This document shows, piece after piece, positions 7,779 through 16,715 of a stretch of 64,000 nucleotides of DNA (position 1 is its first letter; the number at the start of each line of letters is the position of its first letter). Source of the DNA: Anaerocolumna jejuensis DSM 15929. Lineage in GTDB: Bacteria; Bacillota; Clostridia; Lachnospirales; Lachnospiraceae. The notes beneath the pieces are model-generated. The model searched no databases. It had not been told where the DNA came from and saw only the letters and a program-made list of their open reading frames with translations. Made by a program: the position numbers and the translations under genes. The stretch covers positions 186,001 through 250,000 of the forward strand of contig NZ_FRAC01000006.1 in NCBI RefSeq assembly GCF_900142215.1, in the 5' to 3' direction.

Positions 7779-9098
7779 TTAAAGCCTCCAGAATTGATAT
7801 CCCTTTTCTATCCATTTGTCCTTATCAAGGATTCCTTTTACATCTATCAGAACTTTTTCTTCCGCTTTACCTGCCTTAAACATTGCCATAATCTCTTTTT
7901 CCTTTAATGCCTTAAATTCATCATGGGCAACGGCAAATACCAGGCAGTCGGCTTCCTTAATTTCTTCTCTGGAAATAAGACTTATTCCATAATGCTTTTT
8001 GGTTTCCTCCGCATTTGCCAAAGGGTCATATACAACAGGTTCAATACCGTATTCCTGAAGCTTATGATAGATATCCACAACCTTTGTATTTCTGATATCC
8101 GGACAATTTTCCTTAAAGGTAATCCCAAGCACTGCCACCTTACTGTCTCTGACCGGTCTATTAGTAAGTATCAGTTTCTTTAAAATAATATCCGTGATAA
8201 ATTCTCCCATACCATCATTTATTTTGCGCCCGGAAAGAATGATCTGTGAATGGTAGCCAAGGCGTTCCGCCTCATAGATAAAATAATAAGGGTCCACACC
8301 AATGCAATGCCCGCCCACAAGACCTGGGTAGAAATTCAAAGAATTCCATTTCGAACTCATTGCCTCAATTACTTCTCTGGTATCAATCTGCATCCTTTCA
8401 AATACCATAGCCAGCTCATTCATGAAGGCAATGTTAATATCCCGCTGGCTGTTTTCAACAACCTTAGCCGCTTCTGCCACTTTAATGCTGCTGACCGGAT
8501 ATACCCCTGCGTTAATAATACGGCTGTACACCTCCGTTACTTCCTTTAATGACTCTTCATCCATGCCTGATACAATCTTTCTTATATTCTCAAGCCTATG
8601 GACCTTATCTCCCGGATTAATCCTCTCCGGCGAATAGCCCACTTTAAAATCCTTCCCGCAGGTCAACCCTGAAAATTTCTCCAGTATGGGAACACATATT
8701 CCTTCCGTAACACCCGGATATACTGTGGATTCATAGACTACAATAGATCCTTTTAAAAGATTTCTTCCTACAATCTCACTTGCCGTTTCTACCGGCTTAA
8801 GGTCCGGCATTTTATGAGAGGTTACCGGTGTGGGAACAGCAATAATATGAAATTTTGCCAGACGAAGATTTTCTTCTGCATCAGTAAAGTCAATAGCAGC
8901 CTTTTTTATTGCCTCATCCCCTACCTCTTTGGTTGGATCAATTCCCTCTTTATATTTTTTTATCACATCACTGCTGATATCGTATCCGATAACATGATAT
9001 ATTTTAGAGAAAGCCAGTGCCAGGGGCATACCAACATAGCCAAGCCCTATAACAGAAAGGCTTTCCTTTTTCGCTTTTAAATCCTTTGACAAACTCAT
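7779..9098 (-). CDS. UDP-N-acetylhexosamine 6-dehydrogenase (TviB/WbpO type)
   Basis: 439 residues, the full length of the UDP-glucose/GDP-mannose dehydrogenase family. The NAD motif GLGYVG is at 18-23, SPERINPGD at 156-164 and the catalytic cysteine C265 in GGHCIGVDPYY. The SPERINPGD form and the YFIYEAERLGY segment match the TviB/WbpO/CapL branch that oxidises UDP-GlcNAc or UDP-GalNAc at C6 to the uronic acid with two NAD+. It would supply an acidic HexNAcA sugar to the polysaccharide. SD GAGGTAATTTCC precedes the ATG. The exact donor (GlcNAc, GalNAc or ManNAc) is not decidable from the sequence. Confidence 0.9.
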   Translation of the reverse strand: MSLSKDLKAKKESLSVIGLGYVGMPLALAFSKIYHVIGYDISSDVIKKYKEGIDPTKEVGDEAIKKAAIDFTDAEENLRLAKFHIIAVPTPVTSHKMPDLKPVETASEIVGRNLLKGSIVVYESTVYPGVTEGICVPILEKFSGLTCGKDFKVGYSPERINPGDKVHRLENIRKIVSGMDEESLKEVTEVYSRIINAGVYPVSSIKVAEAAKVVENSQRDINIAFMNELAMVFERMQIDTREVIEAMSSKWNSLNFYPGLVGGHCIGVDPYYFIYEAERLGYHSQIILSGRKINDGMGEFITDIILKKLILTNRPVRDSKVAVLGITFKENCPDIRNTKVVDIYHKLQEYGIEPVVYDPLANAEETKKHYGISLISREEIKEADCLVFAVAHDEFKALKEKEIMAMFKAGKAEEKVLIDVKGILDKDKWIEKGYQFWRL

Positions 9099-9228
9099 GG
9101 AAATTACCTCACTCTTCTAAATAGTACGGAGCTTAAAGCTCTGCCTAAAGTTAAATCTAGGCTCCTAAATCATAAATTTCTGAAAGCCTATCTAAAACCA
9201 TAGTATGACTAAATGCTCTTTTTGTCAC

Positions 9229-9265
9229 AAAAATAGACCGCCAGTTTGCCTGGCGGTCTATTTTT
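9229..9265 (-). terminator. Bidirectional terminator after the LysM gene
   Basis: Stem AAAAATAGACCGCCAG paired with CTGGCGGTCTATTTTT around a 5-nt loop, flanked by A- and T-runs on both sides. It lies 48 bp downstream of the yneA-like stop codon. Confidence 0.9.
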
Positions 9266-9312
9266 AAGTGGTGTATTTCGAAGGAATTAGACGGTTTGTA
9301 AGCTGTTATAGC

Positions 9313-9675
9313 CTATTCCCCTTGTGCAAAGTAAGGTATGACAATATAGTTGCCTTCATGAATGGTATCGGAAGACAAACCGTTGGTTTCTTTGATTTCT
9401 CTGATATAAGATTTCATATTCTTATAGTCATCCGTTATATATTCGTCGGCAATGCTCCAGAGAGTATCCCCTTTTTTTATCTGAACACTTACTATCTGTT
9501 TCTTGGAATCCACCAGTTTTTGTGCGGTTACATCCGTTGGAATTAAGAGGAAGAATACTGTCAAAGTAATTGCAATCAAAATTCCAAGCAGTGCAAAAAA
9601 TTGCTTCTTATGTATAAAATGAATAATTCTTGCCGGTATCTGTCCGGTAATCAAAGTGAATGTTGTTTGACTCAT
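9313..9675 (-). CDS. YneA-like SOS cell-division inhibitor (TM + LysM)
   Basis: 120 residues: one membrane helix at about 26-46 and a LysM domain at about 62-113 (IKKGDTLWSIADEY ... GNYIVIP). Size, layout and position divergent from lexA match YneA of Bacillus, which delays septation during the SOS response and is secreted or membrane-bound. Assignment rests on this synteny and architecture, since LysM alone is not specific. SD AGGAGGAATGCATT precedes the ATG. Its promoter region carries LexA-box-like palindromes, so it should be LexA-repressed. Confidence 0.75.
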   Translation of the reverse strand: MSQTTFTLITGQIPARIIHFIHKKQFFALLGILIAITLTVFFLLIPTDVTAQKLVDSKKQIVSVQIKKGDTLWSIADEYITDDYKNMKSYIREIKETNGLSSDTIHEGNYIVIPYFAQGE

Positions 9676-9793
9676 AATGCATTCCTCCTATATTTCTCAT
9701 CTTCTGTAATCACATACCCTTCGGCACTGCAAGCTTTTCTGCTGTTGGACAATGCCTGTAATATGGCTGTCAGCTGCCTTTTATATGGATTAT

Positions 9794-9901
9794 CGAACAT
9801 ATGTTGCGAACACTTGTTTTCATATCCTGATTATAATACCCAAACATTTGTTTGTCAACGGTAATTTATAACTTTTTTCAAAAAAAGCGAACATAAGTTT
9901 T
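9794..9901. promoter_or_regulatory. Four SOS (LexA/DinR) boxes between yneA-like gene and lexA
   Basis: Gram-positive LexA boxes follow CGAAC-N4-GTTCG. Here: CGAACATATGTTGC (9794-9807), CGAACACTTGTTTT (9807-9820), the perfect palindrome CAAACATTTGTTTG (9841-9854) and CGAACATAAGTTTT (9888-9901). The first two abut and lie nearer the yneA-like gene; the last overlaps the lexA -35 region, fitting autorepression. Confidence 0.85.
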
Positions 9902-9928
9902 GCATTTGACAAAAAAGCATGTTATAAT
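9900..9928 (+). promoter_or_regulatory. lexA promoter
   Basis: TTGCAT (9900-9905), 17-bp spacer, TATAAT (9923-9928). The -35 overlaps the last two bases of the fourth SOS box. A TTGACA at 9906 is only 11 bp from the -10 and was not used. Confidence 0.65.
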
Positions 9929-10001
9929 GATTGCAATGAAAGTGAAACTTTTGTACATAATACATGAATTTGATAAATTTCAATAAACGGAGGAAATATA
10001 A

Positions 10002-10616
10002 ATGAGCTATGGCAAAATCAGCCCGAAGCAAAAAGAAATCCTTGAATATTTAAAAAAACAAACATTATCAAAAGGCTATCCCCCTGCAGTTCGTGAGATT
10101 TGTGAAGCAGTAAAGTTAAAATCCACCTCTTCTGTACATTCCCATCTGGAAACTCTTGAAAAGAATGGATACATAAGACGTGACCCGTCAAAGCCAAGAG
10201 CAATCGAAATCATGGATGACACCTTTAACTTATCGAAGAGAGAGATGGTCAGCGTTCCAATTGTGGGAACCATTACAGCCGGTCAGCCAATACTTGCTGT
10301 TGAGAATATTGAAGGCTATTTCCCTATTCCGTCAGAATACATGCCCAATGAAGAAACCTTTATGTTAAAGGTAAAGGGCGAAAGTATGATCAATGCCGGT
10401 ATATTCGACGGGGACCAGATACTTGTCCAGAAGCAGTCCCATGCTTCAAACGGAGATTTTGTTGTGGCTTTAATTGAAGATTCCGTAACCGTCAAAACCT
10501 TCTTCAAAGAAAATGGCTATTACCGTTTACAGCCTGAAAATGACTCCATGGAGCCTATTATTGTTAATGAACTTGAAATCCTTGGCAAGGTAATCGGACT
10601 ATTCCGCATGTTCTGA
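10002..10616 (+). CDS. lexA: LexA repressor
   Basis: 204 residues, full length. An N-terminal winged helix (residues 1-68) with the usual SSVHSHLETLEKNGYI recognition region binds SOS boxes. The C-terminal S24 peptidase domain has the self-cleavage bond A93-G94 (GTITAGQP), nucleophile S128 in GESM and the general base K165 in SVTVK. RecA-stimulated autocleavage would release the SOS genes. SD GGAGG lies before the ATG. Its 3' end overlaps the convergent cpsB gene by 18 bp. Confidence 0.97.
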   Translation: MSYGKISPKQKEILEYLKKQTLSKGYPPAVREICEAVKLKSTSSVHSHLETLEKNGYIRRDPSKPRAIEIMDDTFNLSKREMVSVPIVGTITAGQPILAVENIEGYFPIPSEYMPNEETFMLKVKGESMINAGIFDGDQILVQKQSHASNGDFVVALIEDSVTVKTFFKENGYYRLQPENDSMEPIIVNELEILGKVIGLFRMF

Positions 10617-11318
10617 TTTTTTATTGTTTGCATTGGAATGAACAACCCGGTTGGCGTTATGCATTAATCTGTCCCAAGTATCTTCGCCCAGCTTGTGAAG
10701 GATAATTCTTCTGGCCTCCCCTATAACAGGAGGCCGGTAAGATATATTGTGGCAATCACTGCCAAGTAAGTCTACGTAACCCTCTTTTATCAGGCTTAAA
10801 GCCTTTCTTTTTGTCTCAGAGCCTGTAATGGCGGAAGTATTCATTTGTAAAAGACACCCCATATCCTTAAGCTTCCTTAAAAGCTTTCTGCTCTTCATCA
10901 GCGGTTTGTACCGGTCAATATGCGCAATAATGGGGTTAATATTGTAATACCCGATTATCCTATCCAGTTCTTCCATATACTCATTATTCCAGGCTTTCAT
11001 ATCAGGCAATTCCAGAAGCAGGTAACTGGTATTTTCAATACACAGCGGCTTTAAATCCCTGTTATTGAAAAGGAACCTGTGCAGGTAGGTCTCACTGGCG
11101 GCTACTAAGTGTATCTTACTGTGGGATACTGCTTCCATGGCATTGGACCTTTTCTTAACAAACTCCTCCAATGTCGTCTCCATGGGGTAAAAATGAGGTG
11201 TGCATACAGCTGTGGTTACCTTTTGGTGGTAAAGATATTCTGTCAGCATAATTGCTTCTTCACTGGAAAAAGCTCCGTCATCAATGCCAGGCAGTATATG
11301 AGTGTGCATATCAATCAT
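10599..11318 (-). CDS. CpsB/YwqE-type PHP-domain tyrosine phosphatase
   Basis: 239 residues of the manganese-dependent PHP family. Metal ligands are visible in MHTHILPGIDDGA at the N-terminus, CTPH, HIDRY and GSDCHN. CpsB dephosphorylates the tyrosine-rich tail of the capsule BY-kinase and so sets chain length and export. The gene for its likely partner, the CpsC/CpsD fusion, ends 47 bp upstream on the same strand. SD GAGAGGTAATC precedes the ATG. Confidence 0.92.
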   Translation of the reverse strand: MIDMHTHILPGIDDGAFSSEEAIMLTEYLYHQKVTTAVCTPHFYPMETTLEEFVKKRSNAMEAVSHSKIHLVAASETYLHRFLFNNRDLKPLCIENTSYLLLELPDMKAWNNEYMEELDRIIGYYNINPIIAHIDRYKPLMKSRKLLRKLKDMGCLLQMNTSAITGSETKRKALSLIKEGYVDLLGSDCHNISYRPPVIGEARRIILHKLGEDTWDRLMHNANRVVHSNANNKKSEHAE

Positions 11319-11365
11319 GATTACCTCTCTTCCGCCGCGTAAAGCGGCATGTAAAAGCTTTGTTG

Positions 11366-12790
11366 TTAATGAACTATTCCGTTATTTTTATTTTTCTTTG
11401 TGCTGTAATAGTATTTCGATTTATGCCCTCCTAATTCCTTTTCTGAAATTCCATTGAGAACAAATCCCAGGATATTTGCTTTTGCATAATGATACTTCAT
11501 AAGTGCATTATCAATGTCAGAATAAGTAGTTTTATTCTCCCTTGTTACTAAAATTGCCCCATCGGTACTCTTTATAAAGCTTAAAGAGTCCGCCACAACA
11601 TTTACAGGCGGTGTGTCCAGTACAATATAATCATATTCCGTTTCCAGCTCTTTTATTAATAATTCCATCTGCTTGCTGCCTAAAAGCTCGGAGGGATTGG
11701 GAGGTGTGGAGCCCATTGGCATCATGTGCAGATTCTCATAGGGTGTTATATAAAGGCATTCTTTTAAGGAATTGATATGGGATAAAAGGTCACTCAGACC
11801 TGGCTGGCTTTTTGCTTTAAAATAATGATGAAGTCTCCCTTTTCTCAAGTCACAGTCAATCAAAAGTACCTTATATCCTGCCTGTGATATGGCTATTGAA
11901 AGATTTATGCTCGTTGTACTCTTACCATCCTCCGGTGAGGGACTGGTAATTAATATCTTCTTACATTCTTCCTTCCGGATGGAGAATCTTAAATTTGTCC
12001 GCAGAGCCTTATAGCTCTCTGTCACCAGAAAAGAATCCTGTGTAATTAATCCTTGGTTTAAATCCTCTCCATAACCTTTTCTTATTAGCTTTTTTAATCT
12101 GGCAGGGATACTTTTATCTCTACTGTTATCCTCTGCTGCAAAGTCCGGTATCGCTCCAAGTAATGGAATGTTATAGTGTTTCAATAAATCCTCCTGGCTT
12201 ACGACCTTAAGGTTAAGGACTTCCTTCACCATAGACAGAAAAAATGCCATAAATCCGCAGATTATACCTCCAAGCAATGTATTTAAGATCGTATTGGGGC
12301 CTGACGGGGAAGGCTGGTAAACTACCGGATCCACTACATTTATAACAGCATCTGATTTTATCTTTTCAATCAGCTTGGGCGCAATGGTTTCCATACTCTT
12401 AACTAATCGATAGGAATCATCAGGATTTTTGCTGGTTAAAGTTATGCTGAAAATCTCCGTATTTTGAACTGTTTTTATTTCAGTCATCTTCTTAAGGTCA
12501 GGCATGCTATAGGGAAGCCTGCTTAACTCCAATACCTGAGCATAGAACTGCCTTGTATTCAAAAAATTAATATAGGTCTCCGCTATTTTCTGTGCATAAT
12601 CCAGCTCTGACAGATTAGCAGCGGTACTGTCCGCCGTACTAACATAGAACTGAGTGGAAGCAGTATATGTTTTATCGACAAAATAACTGGTATATAGAAA
12701 GCTCAATAAAAGACCCCCAAGAGTACATGCTGCTATCAGAATAAAACGTTTTTTTAGAAGATGCAGAATATCAGTAACTGTGAATTCCAT
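11366..12790 (-). CDS. Fused chain-length determinant and BY-kinase (CpsC-CpsD)
   Basis: 474 residues joining two functions usually split in Firmicutes. Residues 1-190 are a Wzz/CpsC co-polymerase with membrane helices at about 14-34 and 168-188. The remainder is a bacterial tyrosine kinase with Walker A SPEDGKST, Walker A' LLIDCDLRKG and Walker B YIVLDTPP, ending in a YYYSTKK tail with three adjacent tyrosines for autophosphorylation. It controls polymer length and export at the membrane. The arrangement resembles Wzc, although the tyrosine tail is short. SD AAAGGAAAC lies 9 bp before the ATG. Confidence 0.92.
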   Translation of the reverse strand: MEFTVTDILHLLKKRFILIAACTLGGLLLSFLYTSYFVDKTYTASTQFYVSTADSTAANLSELDYAQKIAETYINFLNTRQFYAQVLELSRLPYSMPDLKKMTEIKTVQNTEIFSITLTSKNPDDSYRLVKSMETIAPKLIEKIKSDAVINVVDPVVYQPSPSGPNTILNTLLGGIICGFMAFFLSMVKEVLNLKVVSQEDLLKHYNIPLLGAIPDFAAEDNSRDKSIPARLKKLIRKGYGEDLNQGLITQDSFLVTESYKALRTNLRFSIRKEECKKILITSPSPEDGKSTTSINLSIAISQAGYKVLLIDCDLRKGRLHHYFKAKSQPGLSDLLSHINSLKECLYITPYENLHMMPMGSTPPNPSELLGSKQMELLIKELETEYDYIVLDTPPVNVVADSLSFIKSTDGAILVTRENKTTYSDIDNALMKYHYAKANILGFVLNGISEKELGGHKSKYYYSTKKNKNNGIVH

Positions 12791-12976
12791 TTTGGACCGT
12801 TTCCTTTCCGGATAGATTTTGTTTTATTCTATGAAGGAATAAGGACTTTGGGTACATTTTATGGAGAAAAAGGTAAAATAAAGAAAGGGCTACCACATTA
12901 CAGGAAGGAAGAATAAATTCTTCTCTCTTGCCTGATTGCAGCAGCCCATACAAGGTCAATATTTATATGGTGTTAC

Positions 12977-13336
12977 TTATTTCACTTCAAGTTGTTCTTT
13001 GGAGACAAGTTTACCGTCTCTCCAGATACGCTCCAAATCATAGAATAAGCGGTCCTCTTTGGAAAAGATATGCACAACTACATCACCATAGTCCATTAAT
13101 ATCCAGCTTGCAGACCTAATGCCCTCTATTCTTTTCGGCTCATACCCATTCTTTGACAGCTCTTCCATAACGTTGTCCACCAGGGCCTGAACCTGTGAGG
13201 AGTTAGTTCCGTTTGCAATAATAAAATAGTCAGCAATAACGGTGATGCTGCCAATTTCAATAACCTTAATATCTTCTGCCTTCTTATCATCCAAAGCTTT
13301 ATAGGTCAATTTTGCGATTTCTTTTGCTGTATCCAT
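12977..13336 (-). CDS. rsfS: Ribosomal silencing factor RsfS
   Basis: 119 residues of the Iojap/RsfS family: an ADYFIIANGTN core and a C-terminal VHIFSKEDRLFYDLERIW segment. RsfS binds L14 on the large subunit and blocks subunit joining when nutrients are short. The frame is open 66 bp further upstream, but the ATG at 13336 has a textbook SD (AAAGGAGTATCA) and gives the usual family length. Last gene of the obg-yhbY-nadD-yqeK-rsfS run. Confidence 0.95.
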   Translation of the reverse strand: MDTAKEIAKLTYKALDDKKAEDIKVIEIGSITVIADYFIIANGTNSSQVQALVDNVMEELSKNGYEPKRIEGIRSASWILMDYGDVVVHIFSKEDRLFYDLERIWRDGKLVSKEQLEVK

Positions 13337-13346
13337 TGATACTCCT

Positions 13347-13934
13347 TTACTCTTTGCACAATTTCCTTTTATAAAAATCATAGGTATCGGCTGTGGTTTC
13401 ATCTATCAGTTTACCTGATTCCATCAGATAAGCTATGGTATCTCCTAAAATCTGATAAACAGCCTTATCCAGATTTTCAAAGGATAGTTTTCTTATGTTA
13501 TCCAGATTAGGGATTACGGATGAGGTACGGTTTGGCTCCATGTAATCTGCTACAAATATAATCTTTTCAAGCAATGTCATATCCGGCCTGCCTGTTGTAT
13601 GCCAGGTTATAGCAGAAAGGATTTCCTCATCTTCTATATTATATACGCTTTTTGCATAAAATGCTCCAAGCTTAGCGTGCAGCAGGTCAGGCTTCAGCAT
13701 CTCCACCTGTTTTACCGGCACCCCATTGGTAATGCACTCTGTCAGCATTTCCTCGCCGGTCATGTATTTTGCACAGTCATGTAAAAGTCCTGCTATCAAA
13801 GCCTTTTCATAATCAGCGTCATGCACCAATGCCATGGAAAATGCAGTAGTCATGACCCCCAGTGAATGAAGATATCTTTTCTTTGGCAGGATATCTCCTA
13901 AACTTTTTTCCAGCTGATATAAATCTTCCTTCAT
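13347..13934 (-). CDS. yqeK: YqeK, HD-domain Ap4A hydrolase
   Basis: 195 residues. The HD-domain metal ligands are visible as HSLGV, LLHDCAKYM, HAKLGA and ITWHTTGRPDM; the ADYMEPNR segment is typical of YqeK. The family splits diadenosine tetraphosphate symmetrically into two ADP, limiting an alarmone made under stress. Its ATG overlaps the nadD stop codon by one base, so translation is probably coupled. It is adjacent to nadD and rsfS, as in most Firmicutes. Confidence 0.94.
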   Translation of the reverse strand: MKEDLYQLEKSLGDILPKKRYLHSLGVMTTAFSMALVHDADYEKALIAGLLHDCAKYMTGEEMLTECITNGVPVKQVEMLKPDLLHAKLGAFYAKSVYNIEDEEILSAITWHTTGRPDMTLLEKIIFVADYMEPNRTSSVIPNLDNIRKLSFENLDKAVYQILGDTIAYLMESGKLIDETTADTYDFYKRKLCKE

Positions 13935-14551
13935 TATTTCTGCCCTTTTCCTGAAAATAAATGATGTTCCATGATATAATCACATACAGCATCAGGAACG
14001 TAATACCTGATAGAACAGCCTTTGCCTGCCATATTTCTTAAATCATGGGATGCTATATCCAAATAGGGAGTGTTCAGGATATGAATGAAGGCACCGTACT
14101 TCGAACTTAAAAGTTCAGCCTGATCCCTTAGCTCCTGTCTGGTTTCGTTACCTCTGACAGCCGCTACAATATGTGCTAACCGGAATATTACCTGCGGTTC
14201 CCACCAGCTTTCCATCTGAAACAGGGAATCTGCCCCCATAATGAAATAATAAGTAACATCAGGGTTCTGAATCGTCAGCTCCTGCAAAGTGTCGGCAGTA
14301 TAAGTTGTGCCTTCCCTTGTAAGTTCAACCCGTGAAAGCTCAAAATAAGGATTGTCCTTAATGGCCAATTCCACCATCTTTTCCCTGTGCCAATCTTCTG
14401 TTATTATTTCATTACACTTATGGGGCGGTCTTTTAGAAGGCATAAAAAGTACTTTATCCAGCCCAAGCTGCTCCAAGGCGCTTTGTGCAAGAATGAGATG
14501 TGCCATATGAATCGGATTAAAGGTTCCTCCCATGATTCCTATTTTCATCAT
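13934..14551 (-). CDS. nadD: Nicotinate-nucleotide adenylyltransferase
   Basis: 205 residues, standard length. The nucleotidyltransferase signature GGTFNPIHMAH is at the N-terminus, MGADSLFQMESWW in the middle and SIRYYVPDAV (the ISST-type adenylate motif in degenerate form) near the end. It converts nicotinate mononucleotide and ATP to deamido-NAD in NAD synthesis. Two ATGs begin the frame; the first has SD GAGGGT at 7 bp. Followed directly by yqeK. Confidence 0.96.
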   Translation of the reverse strand: MMKIGIMGGTFNPIHMAHLILAQSALEQLGLDKVLFMPSKRPPHKCNEIITEDWHREKMVELAIKDNPYFELSRVELTREGTTYTADTLQELTIQNPDVTYYFIMGADSLFQMESWWEPQVIFRLAHIVAAVRGNETRQELRDQAELLSSKYGAFIHILNTPYLDIASHDLRNMAGKGCSIRYYVPDAVCDYIMEHHLFSGKGQK

Positions 14552-14570
14552 CTTTATACCCTCATTTGTA

Positions 14571-14885
14571 TTATTTATTCCCTTTGCTTAAGGTTTCCTT
14601 CGGTAACTCTATTTTTTTCCTGGTTTTAGATTCTCTATATAAGACAAATTTTTTTCCGATAACCTGTACCACCTCGGAATGGGTACGTTCTGCAACCGTT
14701 CTGGCAATCTCAGTAGGATCATCAAGGCAGTTCTTAAGTACTGTTACCTTAATAAGCTCTCTGGATTCCAGAGCTTCCTCAAGTCCCTGTGTCAGTTCAG
14801 GCGTAAGACTTGCTTTTCCAACCTGATAAATCGGCTCGATATTCATGGCAAGCCCTTTTAAATAGGCTCTTTGTTTACTCGTCAT
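14571..14885 (-). CDS. yhbY: YhbY CRM-domain RNA-binding protein
   Basis: 104 residues. A single CRM domain opens with LTSKQRAYLKGLA-type residues and contains the GKASLT and VLKNCLDDP segments. YhbY proteins bind pre-50S particles and assist late ribosome assembly, consistent with the adjacent obg and rsfS. SD GGAAATAA precedes the ATG; nadD begins 20 bp after the stop. Confidence 0.92.
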   Translation of the reverse strand: MTSKQRAYLKGLAMNIEPIYQVGKASLTPELTQGLEEALESRELIKVTVLKNCLDDPTEIARTVAERTHSEVVQVIGKKFVLYRESKTRKKIELPKETLSKGNK

Positions 14886-14912
14886 TTATTTCCTTTCCCG
14901 GAGAAGGGGTCG

Positions 14913-14951
14913 TTGCAAAATAGCCAGCTATGCGAGGCTATTTTGCAACAT
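14913..14951 (-). other. Intercistronic hairpin between obg and yhbY
   Basis: A 14-bp perfect stem, GTTGCAAAATAGCC and GGCTATTTTGCAAC, with a 10-nt loop. It has no T-run and lies inside an apparent operon, so it may be an RNA processing or stabilising element, or a short relative of the MITE-like element at 31,627 (which shares GCAAAAT). Confidence 0.6.
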
Positions 14952-14993
14952 CTCCTTTCCGTCCCTGCAATCTATCAATCAATAAACCGAATT

Positions 14994-16280
14994 CTATTTA
15001 TAGTAATCAAATTGGAGACCATACATCTTGACCGTATCTCCCTCTTCAATTTCCAGTGCTTCCAGTTCATCCAGAATACCGCTGTCCTTTAAAAAGTGCT
15101 GGAAGAATTCAAAGCCCTTTTCGGAATCCAGATTGGTATATCCTAACATACGTTCAATTCTTGGACCTTCCACTACAAAGAGATGCTCTTCTTCCTTTAC
15201 AACAGTATAGGGCTCATTACCAAAGTCAATGGCATTAAGGTCGAATTCCTTCTCAAAGACTACCGGCTCTGAAGGCAGACTGTCAAGCAATTCCTTTACA
15301 TGGAAAAGCAATTCTCTTACTCCCTTACCGCTAACGGCAGATATGGGAAATACCTTTATACCCTGAGGTTCAAAGGCATCTTTTAAAACTCCAACAGCCT
15401 TTTCCTCTTCCTCACCATATAAAATATCCAGCTTATTGGCAGCTATTACCTGAGGTTTATCGGCAAGCTCTTCATTATAAGCCTTCAGCTCACTGTTTAT
15501 GGTCTCAATATCGGCTATTGGATCTCTTCCTTCCACTCCGGCAGCATCCACCATATGAATAATGACCTTGGTCCGCTCAATATGCTTTAAAAATTCATGA
15601 CCAAGCCCTATTCCCTGAGAGGCGCCTTCAATAAGCCCTGGAATATCTGCAATTACAAAACCGTCTCCATTTTCCAAATCCACTACACCTAAGTTCGGAT
15701 TCAGAGTTGTAAAATGATAGTTGGCTATCTTTGGTTTGGCATTGGTTACACGGGAAAGGAATGTGGATTTACCTACATTGGGATATCCTACCAGACCAAC
15801 ATCGGCAATTACCTTAAGCTCTAAGGTAACATTAAGCTCTTTGGCCTTTTGCCCCGGCTGGGCATATTTTGGAACCTGCATGGTTGCTGTGGCATAATGC
15901 TGGTTGCCTTTTCCGCCTCTGCCTCCCTTTAGGATTACCTCCCGCCGGTTTCCATGGGACATATCCGCTATGACCTTGCCGGATTCTGTCTCCTTAATAA
16001 CTGTTCCTTCGGGCACCTTCAGGATTAAATCTGCACCATTCTTTCCGTGGCAGTTCTTCTTGCCTCCGGTTTCTCCTTCTTCGGCAATATATTTTTTAAC
16101 AAAGCGGTAATCCGTTAAGGTGTTCAAATTACCATCGACTTCAAATATAACATCTCCGCCTTTACCGCCGTCTCCTCCGTCAGGACCCCCAGCAGCAACA
16201 AAGAGCTCTCTTCGAAAGCTTACATGTCCGTCGCCGCCCTTGCCGGAACGAATAAATATCTTCGCACTGTCTGCAAACAT
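14994..16280 (-). CDS. obg: GTPase ObgE/CgtA
   Basis: 428 residues in three domains. The glycine-rich Obg fold (about 1-158) has many GGxGG turns. The G domain (about 159-330) has GYPNVGKS, DIPGLIEGA and ANKLD. A C-terminal OCT domain (about 350-428) is present, as in Gram-positive Obg. It binds the 50S subunit, links assembly to (p)ppGpp and is essential. SD GAGGTGATACA precedes the ATG. It follows rpmA on the same strand. Confidence 0.97.
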   Translation of the reverse strand: MFADSAKIFIRSGKGGDGHVSFRRELFVAAGGPDGGDGGKGGDVIFEVDGNLNTLTDYRFVKKYIAEEGETGGKKNCHGKNGADLILKVPEGTVIKETESGKVIADMSHGNRREVILKGGRGGKGNQHYATATMQVPKYAQPGQKAKELNVTLELKVIADVGLVGYPNVGKSTFLSRVTNAKPKIANYHFTTLNPNLGVVDLENGDGFVIADIPGLIEGASQGIGLGHEFLKHIERTKVIIHMVDAAGVEGRDPIADIETINSELKAYNEELADKPQVIAANKLDILYGEEEEKAVGVLKDAFEPQGIKVFPISAVSGKGVRELLFHVKELLDSLPSEPVVFEKEFDLNAIDFGNEPYTVVKEEEHLFVVEGPRIERMLGYTNLDSEKGFEFFQHFLKDSGILDELEALEIEEGDTVKMYGLQFDYYK

Positions 16281-16338
16281 TGTATCACCTCTTTCCTGAA
16301 TATCTAATCTCCTAAAGATATTCCTATATCATGAACAA

Positions 16339-16372
16339 ACCCCACATTCATGAATAAATCAAGAATCTGGGG
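16339..16372 (-). terminator. Hairpin between rpmA and obg
   Basis: ACCCCACATTC pairs with GAATCTGGGGT with one mismatch; TTTG follows on the minus strand. It may be a weak terminator or attenuator separating ribosomal-protein expression from obg. Confidence 0.45.
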
Positions 16373-16387
16373 TCCTAAAGTTTCATC

Positions 16388-16675
16388 TTATTTGGATTCT
16401 ACTGGATAAACAGAAGCCTGTTTCTTGTCTCTGCCTTTTCTTTCGAAACGAACAACACCATCAACTAATGCAAATAAGGTATCATCTCCGCCGCGTCCTA
16501 CATTGATGCCGGGATGAATCTTGGTACCGCGCTGTCTGTAAAGGATGTTACCAGCCAAAACAAACTGTCCGTCGGCTCTCTTTGCACCTAATCTCTTGGA
16601 CTCAGAATCTCTGCCGTTCTTGGTAGAACCAACACCCTTTTTATGGGCGAACAATTGAAGGTTCATTTTCAACAT
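16388..16675 (-). CDS. rpmA: Large-subunit ribosomal protein L27
   Basis: 95 residues. The N-terminus MLKMNLQLFAHKKG carries the Firmicutes extension that must be cut after FA by the Prp protease before L27 can function near the peptidyl-transferase centre. The conserved GSTKNGRDSESKRLGAK block follows. SD AGGAGGTG is 8 bp before the first ATG. The Prp gene lies immediately upstream, as expected. Confidence 0.98.
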   Translation of the reverse strand: MLKMNLQLFAHKKGVGSTKNGRDSESKRLGAKRADGQFVLAGNILYRQRGTKIHPGINVGRGGDDTLFALVDGVVRFERKGRDKKQASVYPVESK

Positions 16676-16715
16676 AACCTACACCTCCTTGAATAAATGC
16701 CGCAGGAAAATCCCG

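Noticed and set aside
9700..9745. Possible family A copy near the yneA-like gene
   Set aside because: Only CATACC and CACTGC resemble the unit; no hairpins and wrong spacing.
9906..9928. TTGACA as the lexA -35
   Set aside because: It is only 11 bp from TATAAT; TTGCAT at 17 bp was preferred.
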